From NCBI GenBank assembly GCA_964247055.1, contig OZ176050.1:14446001-14510000 (forward strand): a DNA stretch of 64,000 nucleotides, written 5' to 3'. Below, piece by piece: positions 48,967 to 59,933 of this stretch. Within the stretch, counting starts at the first letter, position 1. The number at the start of each line of letters is the position of its first letter. This DNA is from Paragordius varius. Lineage: Eukaryota > Nematomorpha. Below the pieces are notes generated by a model. That model saw only the letters and a program-made list of their open reading frames with translations, did not search any database and was not told where the DNA came from. A program made the position numbers and the translations under genes.

Positions 48967-49548
48967 TCTATATTTTTATAAAAATGAATGCTGGCTTTGT
49001 GATCTGTTCCCGGAAAACCGGTAAGCCCATTCAAATCCAAATATCAAAAAAATATAATCATTAATGAATGCCCCGACAATAGCTTCGCCCTTTTTTTGAA
49101 TTAGGCTTCCAGTTCGGGCCCGCCCCGTGTGAAAACCGGTTTTTTTGAAAACAAAAGTGCACAAAAATCGGTCTGAGACAATTTTCCGGAGAACGTGTTG
49201 GACCATTTAATTTCAATATGATTTTTGTTTACTTCCTTTCGATTGCGCCAAACAAAGTCGGCTCTCTATTTTAATTTAGGCCATCTTTTTACCCGCTCTC
49301 CCCGTAAAATGTGATTTTTTTCAAAAAACAAGGCCAAAAAAATAATTTCTTAAATCTATTTATCGCCCAAGGTATGAGACCGTAAAAACTCAATAAGGAT
49401 TCCACGCATTCCCTGTTAAAAGGCAAAAATTTTAGTCAAGCGTTTCTTTGATGATAGCTGCTGGGTAGGGGTTACCCGCTAAAAACTGATCCTCCCAGAA
49501 GTCCGAAGGATTTCCTCGGGCTGCGTAGCAGCCCGAGATTTACGCTAG
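48967..49548 (+). mobile_element. Non-autonomous Helitron-like element
   Basis: Begins TCTATATTTTTATAAAAATG (5' TC after A) and ends with a perfect hairpin, stem CTCGGGCTGC with loop GTA at 49,515-49,537, then seven bases and CTAG at 49,545-49,548 followed by T. A 5' TC, a subterminal 3' hairpin, a CTRR end and an A/T target are the Helitron signature. There are no terminal inverted repeats, target duplication or Rep/helicase. The length is 582 bases. Confidence 0.6.
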
Positions 49549-49830
49549 TTTTTTATATTCGAAATTTTAATATGATATATATCAGTTGTTTTAGCCAAAC
49601 CCTATATCAAGGGTTATGAATTCGTAGCAAATAATTCTATTCGTCTTTTCTTTGATAATGGAATAAGAGGGGAATTTCACGTTTCAGTCCACAGTGAATA
49701 CTCAAATGGGACTTCTTTCAATCAAAATTACCCAAATTTAGTATAAAAATTTTGCTTATATATTTTTATATATTGGCGATTCTGATTTATTTAATAAATT
49801 TAGCGAAACTATAGAATTGAATTTGGAAAA

Positions 49831-50556
49831 ATGCCTGGTAAGACAATGTTCCTAAAAATAAAGCCTTACATAGGGGCCAATGTGCTGTCATATGTGCAAC
49901 AGACATTCTATTTAACATACGTTGAAGGTAAGAATATATTATTAAATCATAATTTTAATGTAATTTTTTTGGGGAAAATACATTAAAAATGATCAAAGTA
50001 TATATAAAAACATTTACTTTTTCCAAAAGACAACCATTTATTTTTAAACTTGATATTATTACAGTATGCATTTTAATGGTTACTTATTTCAACTACAACT
50101 ATAGTTGGGCAAATGGTAAACAGTATATGGCAAAAACAACAAAATGTTAAATAAACAATTTTTTCTTTTTTTCCATACACTACTATGTTGCTAATCACCC
50201 AACTACAGTGTGAAATAAGCAACCATATGCATACTTTAACATAAATCATTGCTATAAATTGCTAAGTATGTAATAGAAATGTAAATTAATAACTATTTTA
50301 TATGGAAAAATCAAGTTTTAAAAACGTATTGTCTTTTGCAAAAAATAATAATGTTGCGTTCGTATAATTTTAATTTTTACTGTTTTCAATGATGACAGAT
50401 CCAGACAGAGACTTACCATTTTGGGCTCGTGATTTTCGCACAACTTACCCCTTGTTATTGATGTGCCCCATATGTTATCGCAATATAAACGGAGTCGTAG
50501 TATGCATGTTTTGTGAAGCTTTTAATCGTACGCGAGAATATATTACATTTGTATGA
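49831..50556 (+). CDS. Small CxxC...CxxC protein, two exons (hypothetical)
   Basis: Exon 1 49,831-49,927 starts at an ATG after TTTGGAAAA. Exon 2 50,399-50,556 follows a GT-AG intron, and the joined frame gives 83 residues. The first half is hydrophobic/aromatic (QQTFYLTYVEDPDRDLPFW); the second holds CPICYRN and, eight residues on, CMFCEAF, a plausible zinc knuckle. I do not recognise the family. Support comes from a clean open frame across a good donor (GAAGGTAAGAA) and acceptor (GATGACAG), balanced codon use and exon GC above the surroundings. The intron carries a family B MITE with a family C MITE inside it. Further exons cannot be excluded. Confidence 0.6.
49985..50383. mobile_element. 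Family B MITE, copy 11, interrupted by family C
   Basis: The left arm is decayed (ACATTTACTTTTTCCAAAAG, ACAACCATTTATTTTTAAAC) and the right arm ends TTCGTATAATTTTAATTTTT and ACTG. The family C copy at 50,062-50,235 sits in its left half. The whole composite lies in the intron of the small CxxC protein gene. Confidence 0.65.
50062..50235. mobile_element. Family C MITE nested in family B
   Basis: Opens CAGTATGCATTTTAATGG, closes CAACCATATGCATACT, with arms TATAGTTGGGCAAATGG and CACCCAACTACAGTGTG. About 174 bases. Confidence 0.8.
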
Positions 50557-50974
50557 TATAATTAATTATTTTATCAATTAAATGGTCCAATATACATTTT
50601 TTTACAATGAATGAAAAGGGGTTATCTATAATAATTTTTATTATTATAGTACAGTACTGATAGAATAAATTTGATTTGCAATTATAATACAATGTTGCAG
50701 TCACAAATTTTTGTTATCAGTTGAAATTCCACTATAAAAAATTGCATATTTAAGGCTGGGTTGGCGATCAATCGTGTCATTTTTTTATCTATATGACACA
50801 GAGGAGCATAATTTTTGAGGTTATTAATTTTTTATTACATCATACGATATTGATAAAAAATATTTGGTATGAAAACTGTTTATTACTTAATAAATATACT
50901 TTAAGATATTATTATGATTCAAATTATCAATAATTGCTTAATATAAAATTGCTGTTAATTTATAAAACAAATTA

Positions 50975-51181
50975 TAGTACGCATTTTAATGGTTGATTAT
51001 TTCACACTATTAGTTGGGCAATTTGCAACACAGTAGTGTATATGGAAAAAACAACAAAATGTTGAATAAATATTCCCCTTTACATTACTTTATTTATTTT
51101 ATCCAAATTTTGTTTTTCATACACTTAGTTGCAAATTGCCCAACTATAGTGTAAAATAAGCAACCATTAAAATGCATACTT
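50975..51181. mobile_element. Family C MITE, best-preserved copy
   Basis: Left TAGTACGCATTTTAATGGTT, ATTTCACACTATTAGTTGGG, CAATTTGCAACACAGTAGTG; right ACTTAGTTGCAAATTGCCC and CAACCATTAAAATGCATACT. About 207 bases, between the small CxxC gene and the GPCR. Confidence 0.85.
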
Positions 51182-51580
51182 ACTATAATCCTTAAAAAAG
51201 CGTTAATATTCCACATATTAAAATATTGATGATTTCTCCTTATGAAATGCCTTCAATTTAGGCGTGTTTTACTTTTGATGGTAATCAGATATAAGTTTAG
51301 TTAAGGTGAGACTACCAGTGAAGGCGTAAAGGTAGTACGCAGGGCATCGCAAACGTTATACTATAGGTAAATTATTAACCGATAGTTATCTCACACAGTT
51401 AAAATGTCAATAGGACTAATTTTTAAATTTATTCTTATGATTAATAAATACTTATGGTCACAAAATATAAATTTTATAATTAGTGCCAAATATTTGACTG
51501 TATTATTAATGCATTTTACTCTTCAACGTATATTTAGACTCTATATTTATTTTTCATCGCACAAAAAAAGTTTAAAAAGG

Positions 51581-52741
51581 CTAGCGTATATTTGGGAAAT
51601 ATTTGCAAAAGTTTTTATCACAAAACATGTACACAAAGATGACAAGGGTGTAATAAGCCGTCTCCAACATATCAGAGAAGTATATGACTGATATGTTTAA
51701 GATTTTTTCCCGGGCAGCTATAATAATTGTATTTGGAACTTGACACACGCAATAGAAGGCAAAGAAAATAAGTGTAGACAAATCTTTCTTTATGTATGCA
51801 TTGATTGCGATTGATTTTTTCGTTTTACGTTCATGTATATGCTTAATACCCACGCAAGTTTTAGTGTTGTTAGCAATGGCGAAATTCGCCATTGTCTTTT
51901 TTTTACGAGCCAAGCGAACTAAATTTGCCGTTCGACATCCATAATATATGACCGCTATACCCGGGATGATGGATAAGAAGCACATTCGGACTATATCATA
52001 AATGGTGACCCAGTTTTTTTCAAAAATTTCATCTAACACATACAGGGTTTGATGGGCATATGGTATCCATTTACCAGCCATTTCATCTCTCCAGATGTAT
52101 GTCATTTTATGGCACGTTTCTACGCGATACCAAAAATTGCTGGAAAAGGAAAGGGCGATCGTAATCAATGAACAAACCCAAGGGAGGTAAAATTTAATTT
52201 TCTTTCGCTTGGCATCAGAATGGATTAGGGAATAGGGTAGCAATGGGTTTGCCAATGATAAAAACTGGTCTCTTAACATTAGGGCAAGAGTAACGGCTGA
52301 TGCAGAGACTAAACCATTGACAAACATAACTGTCACATACGTCGATATGATCCAATTTCGGTTGGGAAAAAGGGGACCTCCTCCTCTCATATGCGTTAAA
52401 ATAGTACTTACGCTATTATGTAAACGACAAGCACAAGTTATCCAATTATACCAGATCAAGCATGTCAGGTAATAGTAATACCATCGAGTTCCAACTTGGT
52501 TCATGTTACGACGAATTCGCCCTAAAATCCAAAGACCCAGCGAATTGCCCACCAAACCGGTAAAGAGTAATATGGGTAAAACTACGACAGTTATAGCGTT
52601 TGTTAGTACCCGTAAATCAGTGCTAAATATTTCATGTGACACATTGACAGAACAATTATAAATGGTGCTTTTGGTAAGGTTTCCGAGGCCTAGCTTTGTG
52701 AATAAACCATCATTGGAATCTGAATCGTTTGGAGCCGACAT
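51581..52741 (-). CDS. Divergent rhodopsin-like GPCR, single exon
   Basis: A 386-residue seven-helix membrane protein, probably a peptide receptor of the FMRFamide/myosuppressin-like class (weak assignment). The N-terminus has three N-glycosylation sequons (NLT, NCS, NVS). Helix 1 has the family GN pair (GLVGNSLGLWIL), helix 3 begins after a Cys-free loop, extracellular loop 2 has ETCHKM, loop 3 is Lys-rich (ARKKKTM, ERKTKKS) and a helix-8-like CDKNFCKYF ends the protein. Two signature motifs are changed: the position of DRY reads DQF (LRDQFLSLANP), so the G-protein-contacting Arg is absent, and NPxxY reads VIFVY. The frame is intact for 386 codons, which argues against a pseudogene. The start is the first ATG in frame. 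Confidence 0.85.
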   Translation of the reverse strand: MSAPNDSDSNDGLFTKLGLGNLTKSTIYNCSVNVSHEIFSTDLRVLTNAITVVVLPILLFTGLVGNSLGLWILGRIRRNMNQVGTRWYYYYLTCLIWYNWITCACRLHNSVSTILTHMRGGGPLFPNRNWIISTYVTVMFVNGLVSASAVTLALMLRDQFLSLANPLLPYSLIHSDAKRKKIKFYLPWVCSLITIALSFSSNFWYRVETCHKMTYIWRDEMAGKWIPYAHQTLYVLDEIFEKNWVTIYDIVRMCFLSIIPGIAVIYYGCRTANLVRLARKKKTMANFAIANNTKTCVGIKHIHERKTKKSIAINAYIKKDLSTLIFFAFYCVCQVPNTIIIAAREKILNISVIYFSDMLETAYYTLVIFVYMFCDKNFCKYFPNIR

Positions 52742-53186
52742 ATTCTGATTTTGGGTAAGTTATTAAATAATAACTTTTTTACGAATTACGTATCTTTGCC
52801 AAATATTAATGAGAAGAGTGACATTACTACTCCACTACCACATAAGAAATTCATTAATAATTTAAAACAAATTGTCTTTATTCCATTGATAAACCAAAAG
52901 TACACATAAATTATTTAATCATAATGCGAAAATTATACATGAAAGTAGAGGTAACTTACGCAAACAATGATTCTTCAAATTTATTTAAAATTTATTAAAT
53001 GGTAGTAATACTTTCTTTGCTCTAACATAAGGGAATAAGGAATAAAGCTATGCGTTTACAGAAGTCCCTCATAACTTATCATGGATAAATGCATCTGGCG
53101 CTACGAATATTTCATGAATTATAATACCAAAGTATTCAACATTTTTTCCCGGTTTTTTGGTAAAAAATATAAAAATTTGGAAGGAT
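52742..53186. other. Upstream region of the GPCR gene
   Basis: AT-rich with no recognisable element or exon. It must contain the GPCR promoter on the minus strand. The open frame at 53,081-53,266 on the plus strand overlaps the mariner remnant and is not a gene. Confidence 0.45.
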
Positions 53187-53390
53187 TCAAAATATTGTTA
53201 CATCAGCTTCTACAGACAATGCCTTTTTATCTGGTTTATGAATTCCATTCCAAAAACGGTTTGTAGTCTTTTGCGATTAACCTGTTAAGCCAATTTTCAA
53301 CGTCTTCGAAACGATTAAAATACTGTTTTGAGATGTTGTGCCCCATTTATGCGAGTTTTACTAGCAGCCAGGTCAGGATATTTTAGAGGA
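53187..53390 (-). pseudogene. Mariner transposase remnant (C-terminal part)
   Basis: On the minus strand, fragments read YPDLAASKTR (the YSPDLAPSD region with the third catalytic Asp), then HLKTVF, EDVENWLNRLIAKDYKPF, FWNGIHKPDKKAL and VEADVTIF with a stop. This is the order and spacing of the last third of mariner transposases. The frame is broken by a stop after HLKTVF and a shift after the YKPF segment, so it is inactive. It could be a source relative of the Tc1/mariner-like MITEs, but the ends needed to show this are not recognisable. Confidence 0.75.
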
Positions 53391-56300
53391 AGCAAAAAAA
53401 TTTTAAGTGGCTTCACTGGTTTATTTCGCTAGCTGAAACAAAAAATTGTCATGTAGCAAAGTACCTTATCTTGTATTATCATTGCAATTATAAAGCTAAA
53501 ATTAAATGAATTTATTGGGTGAATTTTCGATTACCACTAGTAATCTTTGTCAAAAAATAAAATTATTAAATAAACCTTCTGCCTGATTCGGATCGTTTTT
53601 CGATTAATGCATAAATTAGAGCATCTGTTGGCATTAGTGTTGTATATTAGCGGTTTTACATACATGCTCTGTACCAGATCCAGACCACACTCTTCTTCTG
53701 ATGGCAATGCGTTTCACCAATTTCTTTTTCAGTTGTGAAATTTGACTTGATTACCTGAAATAACGTTAGTTTTTGGCGGACTCAACTGGTGTCTGTTTTT
53801 CGTTTATTGCAGATGAACAAAATCTGTACTGAAGGTTTGAGTACCTGAGGTATTCTCTTAGCTAGGGCAATACCTTATCACCACACTTGTATATTATAAT
53901 GTGTTTAGGGTCGAAATGTTTTTTTTCAACGTAGAAGAATTTACTATAGTTTCAGAACCACAAAATGTGGGGTTATTTTGCATAAAAATAAAGTCCAACG
54001 ATTTTAGGCAGTTGATTGGTTTTATAATATTTTTTTTATATCTATTCATAAATCAAAATGGGTAAATTGCAATGGTAATAGGCTAATGCATTATAATAGG
54101 AATATGTTTTAATGATCTCATTTTGAAAGCATTAAATCAGATTTTTTAAAAATTTTAATATATTTCATAAAATATTGAAAAATTTTATAATGAGTATATT
54201 AAAATTATAACGAATTTAACTTTCCGAAAACGCTTGATTTTTACTCACTAGCTCCTTTTTGTAAAAATTCATTATGACCTTTTCGGGTAATTTTGTATCA
54301 CTGAGCGATTTTTCATTTTATAAGGTATTAAGAATTTTATAAATATGCTTTCTTTAGCCTTTTAGCGCATTTTTTTCAAAAATGTAAAATTGTAAAAAAA
54401 TTCTCATCTCAAACTTTTCGCCGCAGCCATTTTTTTTCTTTGAATTTTTTTAGATCACTAATGCAACAGGCATATAGATGCATATTATGATTAGATAATG
54501 TAACTAATTATAAAAAGCTTTCAGGCTATTTTACCAATAACAAGTGCATATAGTTTAATAAATATCAGCTGTTTAATCGTATTTTAAAGATGTCACAATT
54601 TTAAACTCTAGAAATCACAAAACTGCAACAAATATACCTTATGTATGGGGAAAATGTTTGATAATTAGATTTAAACTAAAATAATTTACACAGTAGGTTA
54701 TTTACAAAATTTAGCTCTAGGATATAAAATTACCCCAAATTTAAGATAAAAAAGTGATAAATTTATGTTGTGTCAAAAAATTTTAAACCGTTTGGTAGCA
54801 TAGATGAAAATAAGCGCATTAAATATCTCCGTATCTAGCAAAATTACCCATGTTCAACAATATTTTTGGTCAAAGCGTTGCTTCATTCCAAAAAAATCAT
54901 TAATATATATAATTAACTATGGGGGGGGGGTGATAAAAAATTTTTTTTGACTTGGGTTGCGAATTTTTTAAGTCAGGGCTTGCTTTCGTTTGATAAAAAA
55001 ATTTAACAATAAACGACTTAAGTCATGCAAGAAAACTTGATTCGAAGGTGTAAAACTCATATGATCTAGTATAACTTAAAGATTAGGCAAGGGTGGTGTA
55101 GGGCACACTTGACAGTTTCGAAAATATGGATAACATTTTTGGAAACTATTCATTGGTAATTTTGGTTTTACATGTAATTAAAACCTTGGTTAATGCTATA
55201 ACTGTTTATTTAATAAGTCTAATTTACCTATTCAAATTAGGTGGATACAAAAGAGGATAAATTTTTAGATAAAATATGCTAATATTGCCGCTTTAGTAAA
55301 CTTGCTCAACTTGTTACGGTTGACTTACAAGTCAAGTGCGACTTTTTTACCACCCCACACTATATTAAAAAACAATATTTTTATTTCAATTTTAAGATAT
55401 GGTCTTCAAAAGTGTTAAATTTTTTGCGCCTTAAAATGGGCTTAGACTTTAAAAATAAGCGAAAAAAGCTGAAATATTTATTCAATCGACACAGTGCACA
55501 AAATTAGGCGTTAGAATATTATCTTGTTGAAATATTTTTAGATAAATATAACACGTTTAAATATAGTTCTCGTGTACTTTTGGTTTGGGCATTAAGAGTC
55601 AATTGACTAAAATATTTGAATTTTGTGATATGTGCTCTATATTACAAACTAGCAAAATTAGCGCACCATATGCTTAAATTTTTGTGATCAGCTTGTAGCA
55701 TCATTAAAATTATCATTAAGATATAATGAACAATAAAAAGCAAAACGCTGGGACCCCAAAAGCCTTGTAATATTTTAAACGTCCAAATCAGTTCCAAAAA
55801 TGTACACAAAATTACCGATGCGATATTAATTTTTATTTGTGCTAGTATGACAAAAAGTTATTTATATTCATACTTTTACAATTTTTAGTTTTAAAATTTT
55901 GTGGAAGCGTATTTTATGGTTGTATTATGGAAACGTTTAAACGCTTAAAAAAACATTTTTTCGTAATGGTTTAAAGGATAATAAACATTTTCATCTCCTC
56001 GGATTTTAAATTTAAGGATTTATTTGTCTTTAGATTTAAGTTTATGAATTGTTTAGCAAAGAAAAACTTTTAAACATTTCGATATGAATTGGGCTAACTG
56101 GATATCTAAGTCACTTTAAATTGTAATCATACAAAAATTATATAAATGGCGGCCTTATAGGTTTATATTTTAATAAAATTATAAATCCAAAAAATGAATT
56201 TTAGTATTGAATAAAAAGTTCCATATTAAACTACCATATCCTTTTTATCTCACAACTTTTTAGCAATATATCGTATTAACATAAATATCAGCAGAAAAAT

Positions 56301-56750
56301 GCTATCATTTAGCTTATCTAATCATGTCATGTTTCAACTTTTGATCCATGTTTTTTTTATATAATGAAAATTATCAAGTTTTGAAAGAATCGTCTTTTAT
56401 AATTTGGTCCATCAATGTTTCATTGAAAACTTTTAAAATAGTTTGAATAGAGAGTGCACATAAAATAAATCATGATTAAATGTTATATATTATATGTATC
56501 AGGATTCTCGACGATACACACTTATAAGACAAAAAAAATTTAATGAAAAAATATAAAAATATTTTTACCACCTAGACTCACTATTAAAATCTTAACATTC
56601 ATATTTTATTAAGTAAAAAAAACTTATATATTAAAATTAAACCAAAAATATTGTTTTTTATTTTTGCCTTTTTTGTCATCTGGTTTATGAGTGTATAAAA
56701 AGTTTATACTTTTTTTGGAATCTTACATGAGTGGGATTCTTAAATATATA
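53391..56750. other. Intergenic between the GPCR and TFIIS, left part
   Basis: No exon recognised. 53,391-53,960 has higher GC than its surroundings and may be decayed transposon sequence continuing from the mariner fragment. 54,120-54,750 is an inverted relative of the repeat at 46,900-47,500 (TATGCTTTCTTTAGCCTTTT faces AAAAGGTTAAAGAAAGCATA). A run of nine or ten G at about 54,921-54,930 is unusual in this sequence. Confidence 0.5.
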
Positions 56751-56897
56751 ATTTATGCAAAATAGGATTTAAAAAGTGGAATATCAACCAACAATTAACC
56801 CAATAAAAATATTAATTTGTCCTAAAACAGACTTGTTACAGGGATTTGATTTGGTGATATTCCACTACTTTTAAATCCTATTTTGCATAAATTTTAT
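56751..56897. mobile_element. Palindromic element, about 147 bases
   Basis: Arms of about 40 bases: AATTTATGCAAAATAGGATT with TAAAAAGTGGAATATCA at the left, TGATATTCCACTACTTTTAA with ATCCTATTTTGCATAAATT at the right. Well conserved, so a relatively young insertion. Confidence 0.75.
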
Positions 56898-57164
56898 ACC
56901 TTTGCTGAAATTTAATAGAAACCCTAACTATAAGATTTTAGGCTATTTATATATTGAAAATATATCCTATAATAATAAACCTAATATCTCAAATTTTATC
57001 ATTATTTTTTGAATTATCCTAAATTATCCTTAATTTCACTTTTGTCGATGTCGATTTCTCTCAAAATTCACCAGGTTGTCCACAAATAAAAATTTTTGCG
57101 GCAAATGAATAGGCTGGTCCAAAGCTTCTCTAGAAAAAAAATTTTTTGAATTTTTTTTCACACA

Positions 57165-57165
<1 letters not shown>

Positions 57166-57211
<46 letters not shown>
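57166..57211. repeat. AT microsatellite
   Basis: Uninterrupted AT repeat of about 23 units. Confidence 0.95.
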
Positions 57212-57212
<1 letters not shown>

Positions 57213-57884
57213 CACAATGGGTTTTTAATATTTAAAAGTGAGTTCAACATCAATGCCATTTTTAAAAGCTAGTTATTTTTTAGACGCAAATTATAATTTT
57301 TAAAAAATGTTTAATTTGGAAAATTTTAATTTTAAATTTGTTAAAGCGCACTTTATGCTTTTTAAGCATAACGGAAACGGAATTAAAATGCTTTACAACA
57401 TTCTAAGCAGCTGTTTATATAAAATCAAAAGGTAAGATTTAAGGGTGATCAACATTTTTATCACCTAAAAAAATTTTTAAGATGTGTTTGTTTAGGTATT
57501 TAATATAAATTTAAAGCCGTCAATTCTAAAACTAAGGTGATAAAAATGTGAATATTTAGTCAAAATGTTTAAAACGTTTGATACCTTTTCTGCCATTACT
57601 TTAGACTTCATTAGATTTGCATTTTCTGTCCGCGATGACATTTAATTGTAGTTTTATATTGCAGATTTTATTTAAATAGACTACTGCTTTATAAGTTGTT
57701 TTGGTTAAAATTAATTCTCAAACATTTTTTCGCTTTATCTGTTAAAAAAGTTACATTTATTTAGAGTTTCATAATTTCTAGAGTCTAAAATCGGGACACT
57801 AAAAAGCAATCCACAGCTGATTTTAAAAATTATAAATATCCAATATTTGTTAACAAATTGGAATATGTAATTACGCCAGAAAAA

Positions 57885-58874
57885 ACTGCTGAAAGAAACC
57901 GTTTCATTTAAAATTTATGCTCCTATGCTAATAAAAATTGTATAAATAAGCCATAAATAAAATTTAGTTTTGAAAAAAAAAGTTACGTATTTTACAACAT
58001 TTGCAAAATATCGTGTTTATTTGATAAGGCAAAAATCAAATTTTATTTAACACTTGGATACAATACATTTATATCAGTCCTTCGATTTAAATTGGGGTAG
58101 GTAAATACCCCAGGCCTATTTAAAATAAAATTCTTTAAAAAATATGGAAGGAATCGAAACAATGGCAAAGTCCTGCACTTATATAACATTAATAAACCTA
58201 AATTTATAAAAAAATCATTCAAAAATACTTGATATTACTCATTTCAAAAACCGAAACGTAAAAAATTAGTCAACGTGTGCGTGCAATTGTCAAATTGAAA
58301 TATAATAATTAAATGACTTTTTCTATTCCTATCAATGTTACATGTAATTAAATAAAAAATTAGCCTTAAATTTACTCTTAAAATTGAATAAAGAAGATAT
58401 TTTGCAAAAATTTTGTAAAATAAAAATGGCGTCGAAGTAGTTTGTCATGGAACTTTTTTTTTCAAAACAAAACTTTATTTAGATATTTTGGCATATTTAT
58501 ATAATTTTTATTAGGATAGAAGCATAATTTAAATTGGGACCGTTTCCTTCAGTAGTTTTCTAAAATTTCTAATTTAAATTTAGTCTGGGGTATTTAGATA
58601 CCCCAATTTGAATCGAAGTGTTAAATATAAACAGAAGAAGACGTATATGTTGCTTTATTATTATAGTTAGCTAATGCATTCTTGTTGGCTAATTTACCTA
58701 TGGGTTTTACCTATGAATAAGAATATCAAGTATTATATATGATTTTTATGTTTAGTTTTAATAATTTTATATAAGTGCAAACTTTAGCCATGATATTAAT
58801 TTATTTCGTATTTAAGTATTTTATTTTAAACAAGCTTGGGATATCCAAAAACCCGACTTTTAATCGAAGGACTG
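57885..58874. mobile_element. Nested inverted-repeat elements
   Basis: An outer-to-inner pair AACTGCTGAAAGAAACCG (57,888) and CGGTTTCC-type inverted partner ACCGTTTCCTTCAGTAGTTT (58,540), and a second pair CAGTCCTTCGATTTAAATTG (58,075) with TAATCGAAGGACTG (58,861-58,874). The word GGGGTATTTAGATACCCCAA near 58,580 mirrors TTGGGGTAGGTAAATACCCC near 58,095. The CAGT...ACTG ends of the second pair suggest a Tc1/mariner-like element of about 800 bases. Exact nesting is unresolved and no transposase frame is seen. Confidence 0.55.
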
Positions 58875-59909
58875 AAAATGTGTTGTACCTAAGGATTAAA
58901 GTCATATACTCTAACCCTAATGTGCAATTATTTGCCTTTTACAGCTTTTGTTGATGAATGCGCTTAATATAAAGAATGTTTTTTAATACTGAAATTTAAA
59001 ATCGCATTGAGTTATAAAACAACCCTGAAAGATAATAATTTCTTTTTTCGATATCCAAATTTAGCATTAAATATTTTAATTGTGCAATATCAGCATTTTG
59101 CGTTTACATTGATAAAAAGTTGGGGTCCAAAAAAACTTTCGGAGCCCATATCTTATATACCAAATTTTATATAATATTGTTTTGCTTTATATTTGTAGAT
59201 CATATATTTTGGTCAAATCTTTTGGTTTGAAGTAGTGATACACAAAATGTTAATTAGCAAAACGGCACATTGTGCTATTTTCTGATATAGATTATCCTAA
59301 ATCACTCGTAATGCCCCTAACCAAAACAACCGTAATAATCCTGGTTCATTCTAAATTGATCAGGATATATTGTGTGTGGAACTTGTATTTTGTTAAATTA
59401 CTCCTTCACACTATCATAGAAAGTGAACTGGATAGATATAGCTAAAATATGGATAAAGGTTGCTTTTTATTTAAAAACGCCAATGAATTTGCTTAATAAA
59501 TTATATATATAATAGTTTTGGACTTCCTAACAGAAAATAACGAAAAAAAGTTAGCCCCGCGATGTTCAATTGTCTTATCATAAGAAATCAATTTACAGTT
59601 AACACCTTGTTTTTAGAAAAATATTTAACACAAGTGCATTCATTAGGATAAAAAAATTTACATGCGTGAGAATAGCGTATATGGAAAACCTGAAAAATGA
59701 TAACAAGCGCTTTGCTATGCATATCAGTCTAAATATTAAAAATGTTTGCTAGAAATCTAAAAAATAACATAGGTGTTTAAATTTCTTTTATTTCATAGAT
59801 TTATACATATTTAAATATTTATTTAAACCTTAATATTTCGTAAAGCATTAAAAAATTTATTATAAAACTTTATACCTAGTGCTACTAAACTCTCTTCACC
59901 TCAATAGAT
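58875..59909. promoter_or_regulatory. Upstream region of TFIIS
   Basis: AT-rich, no exon or clear element. The TFIIS promoter and transcription start should be here; no single core motif can be supported. Confidence 0.4.
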
Positions 59910-59927
59910 ATGGCGAACGAATATTGA
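59910..59927 (+). other. Minimal upstream ORF of TFIIS
   Basis: ATG followed by four sense codons and TGA (MANEY), ending six bases before the TFIIS start codon at 59,934. If the 5' UTR includes it, initiation at the main ATG would need leaky scanning or reinitiation. Confidence 0.45.
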
Positions 59928-59933
59928 TTTGAG

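Noticed and set aside
51404-51691. 95-codon plus-strand open frame
   Set aside because: Its end is antisense to the GPCR C-terminus and the rest has no recognisable motif.
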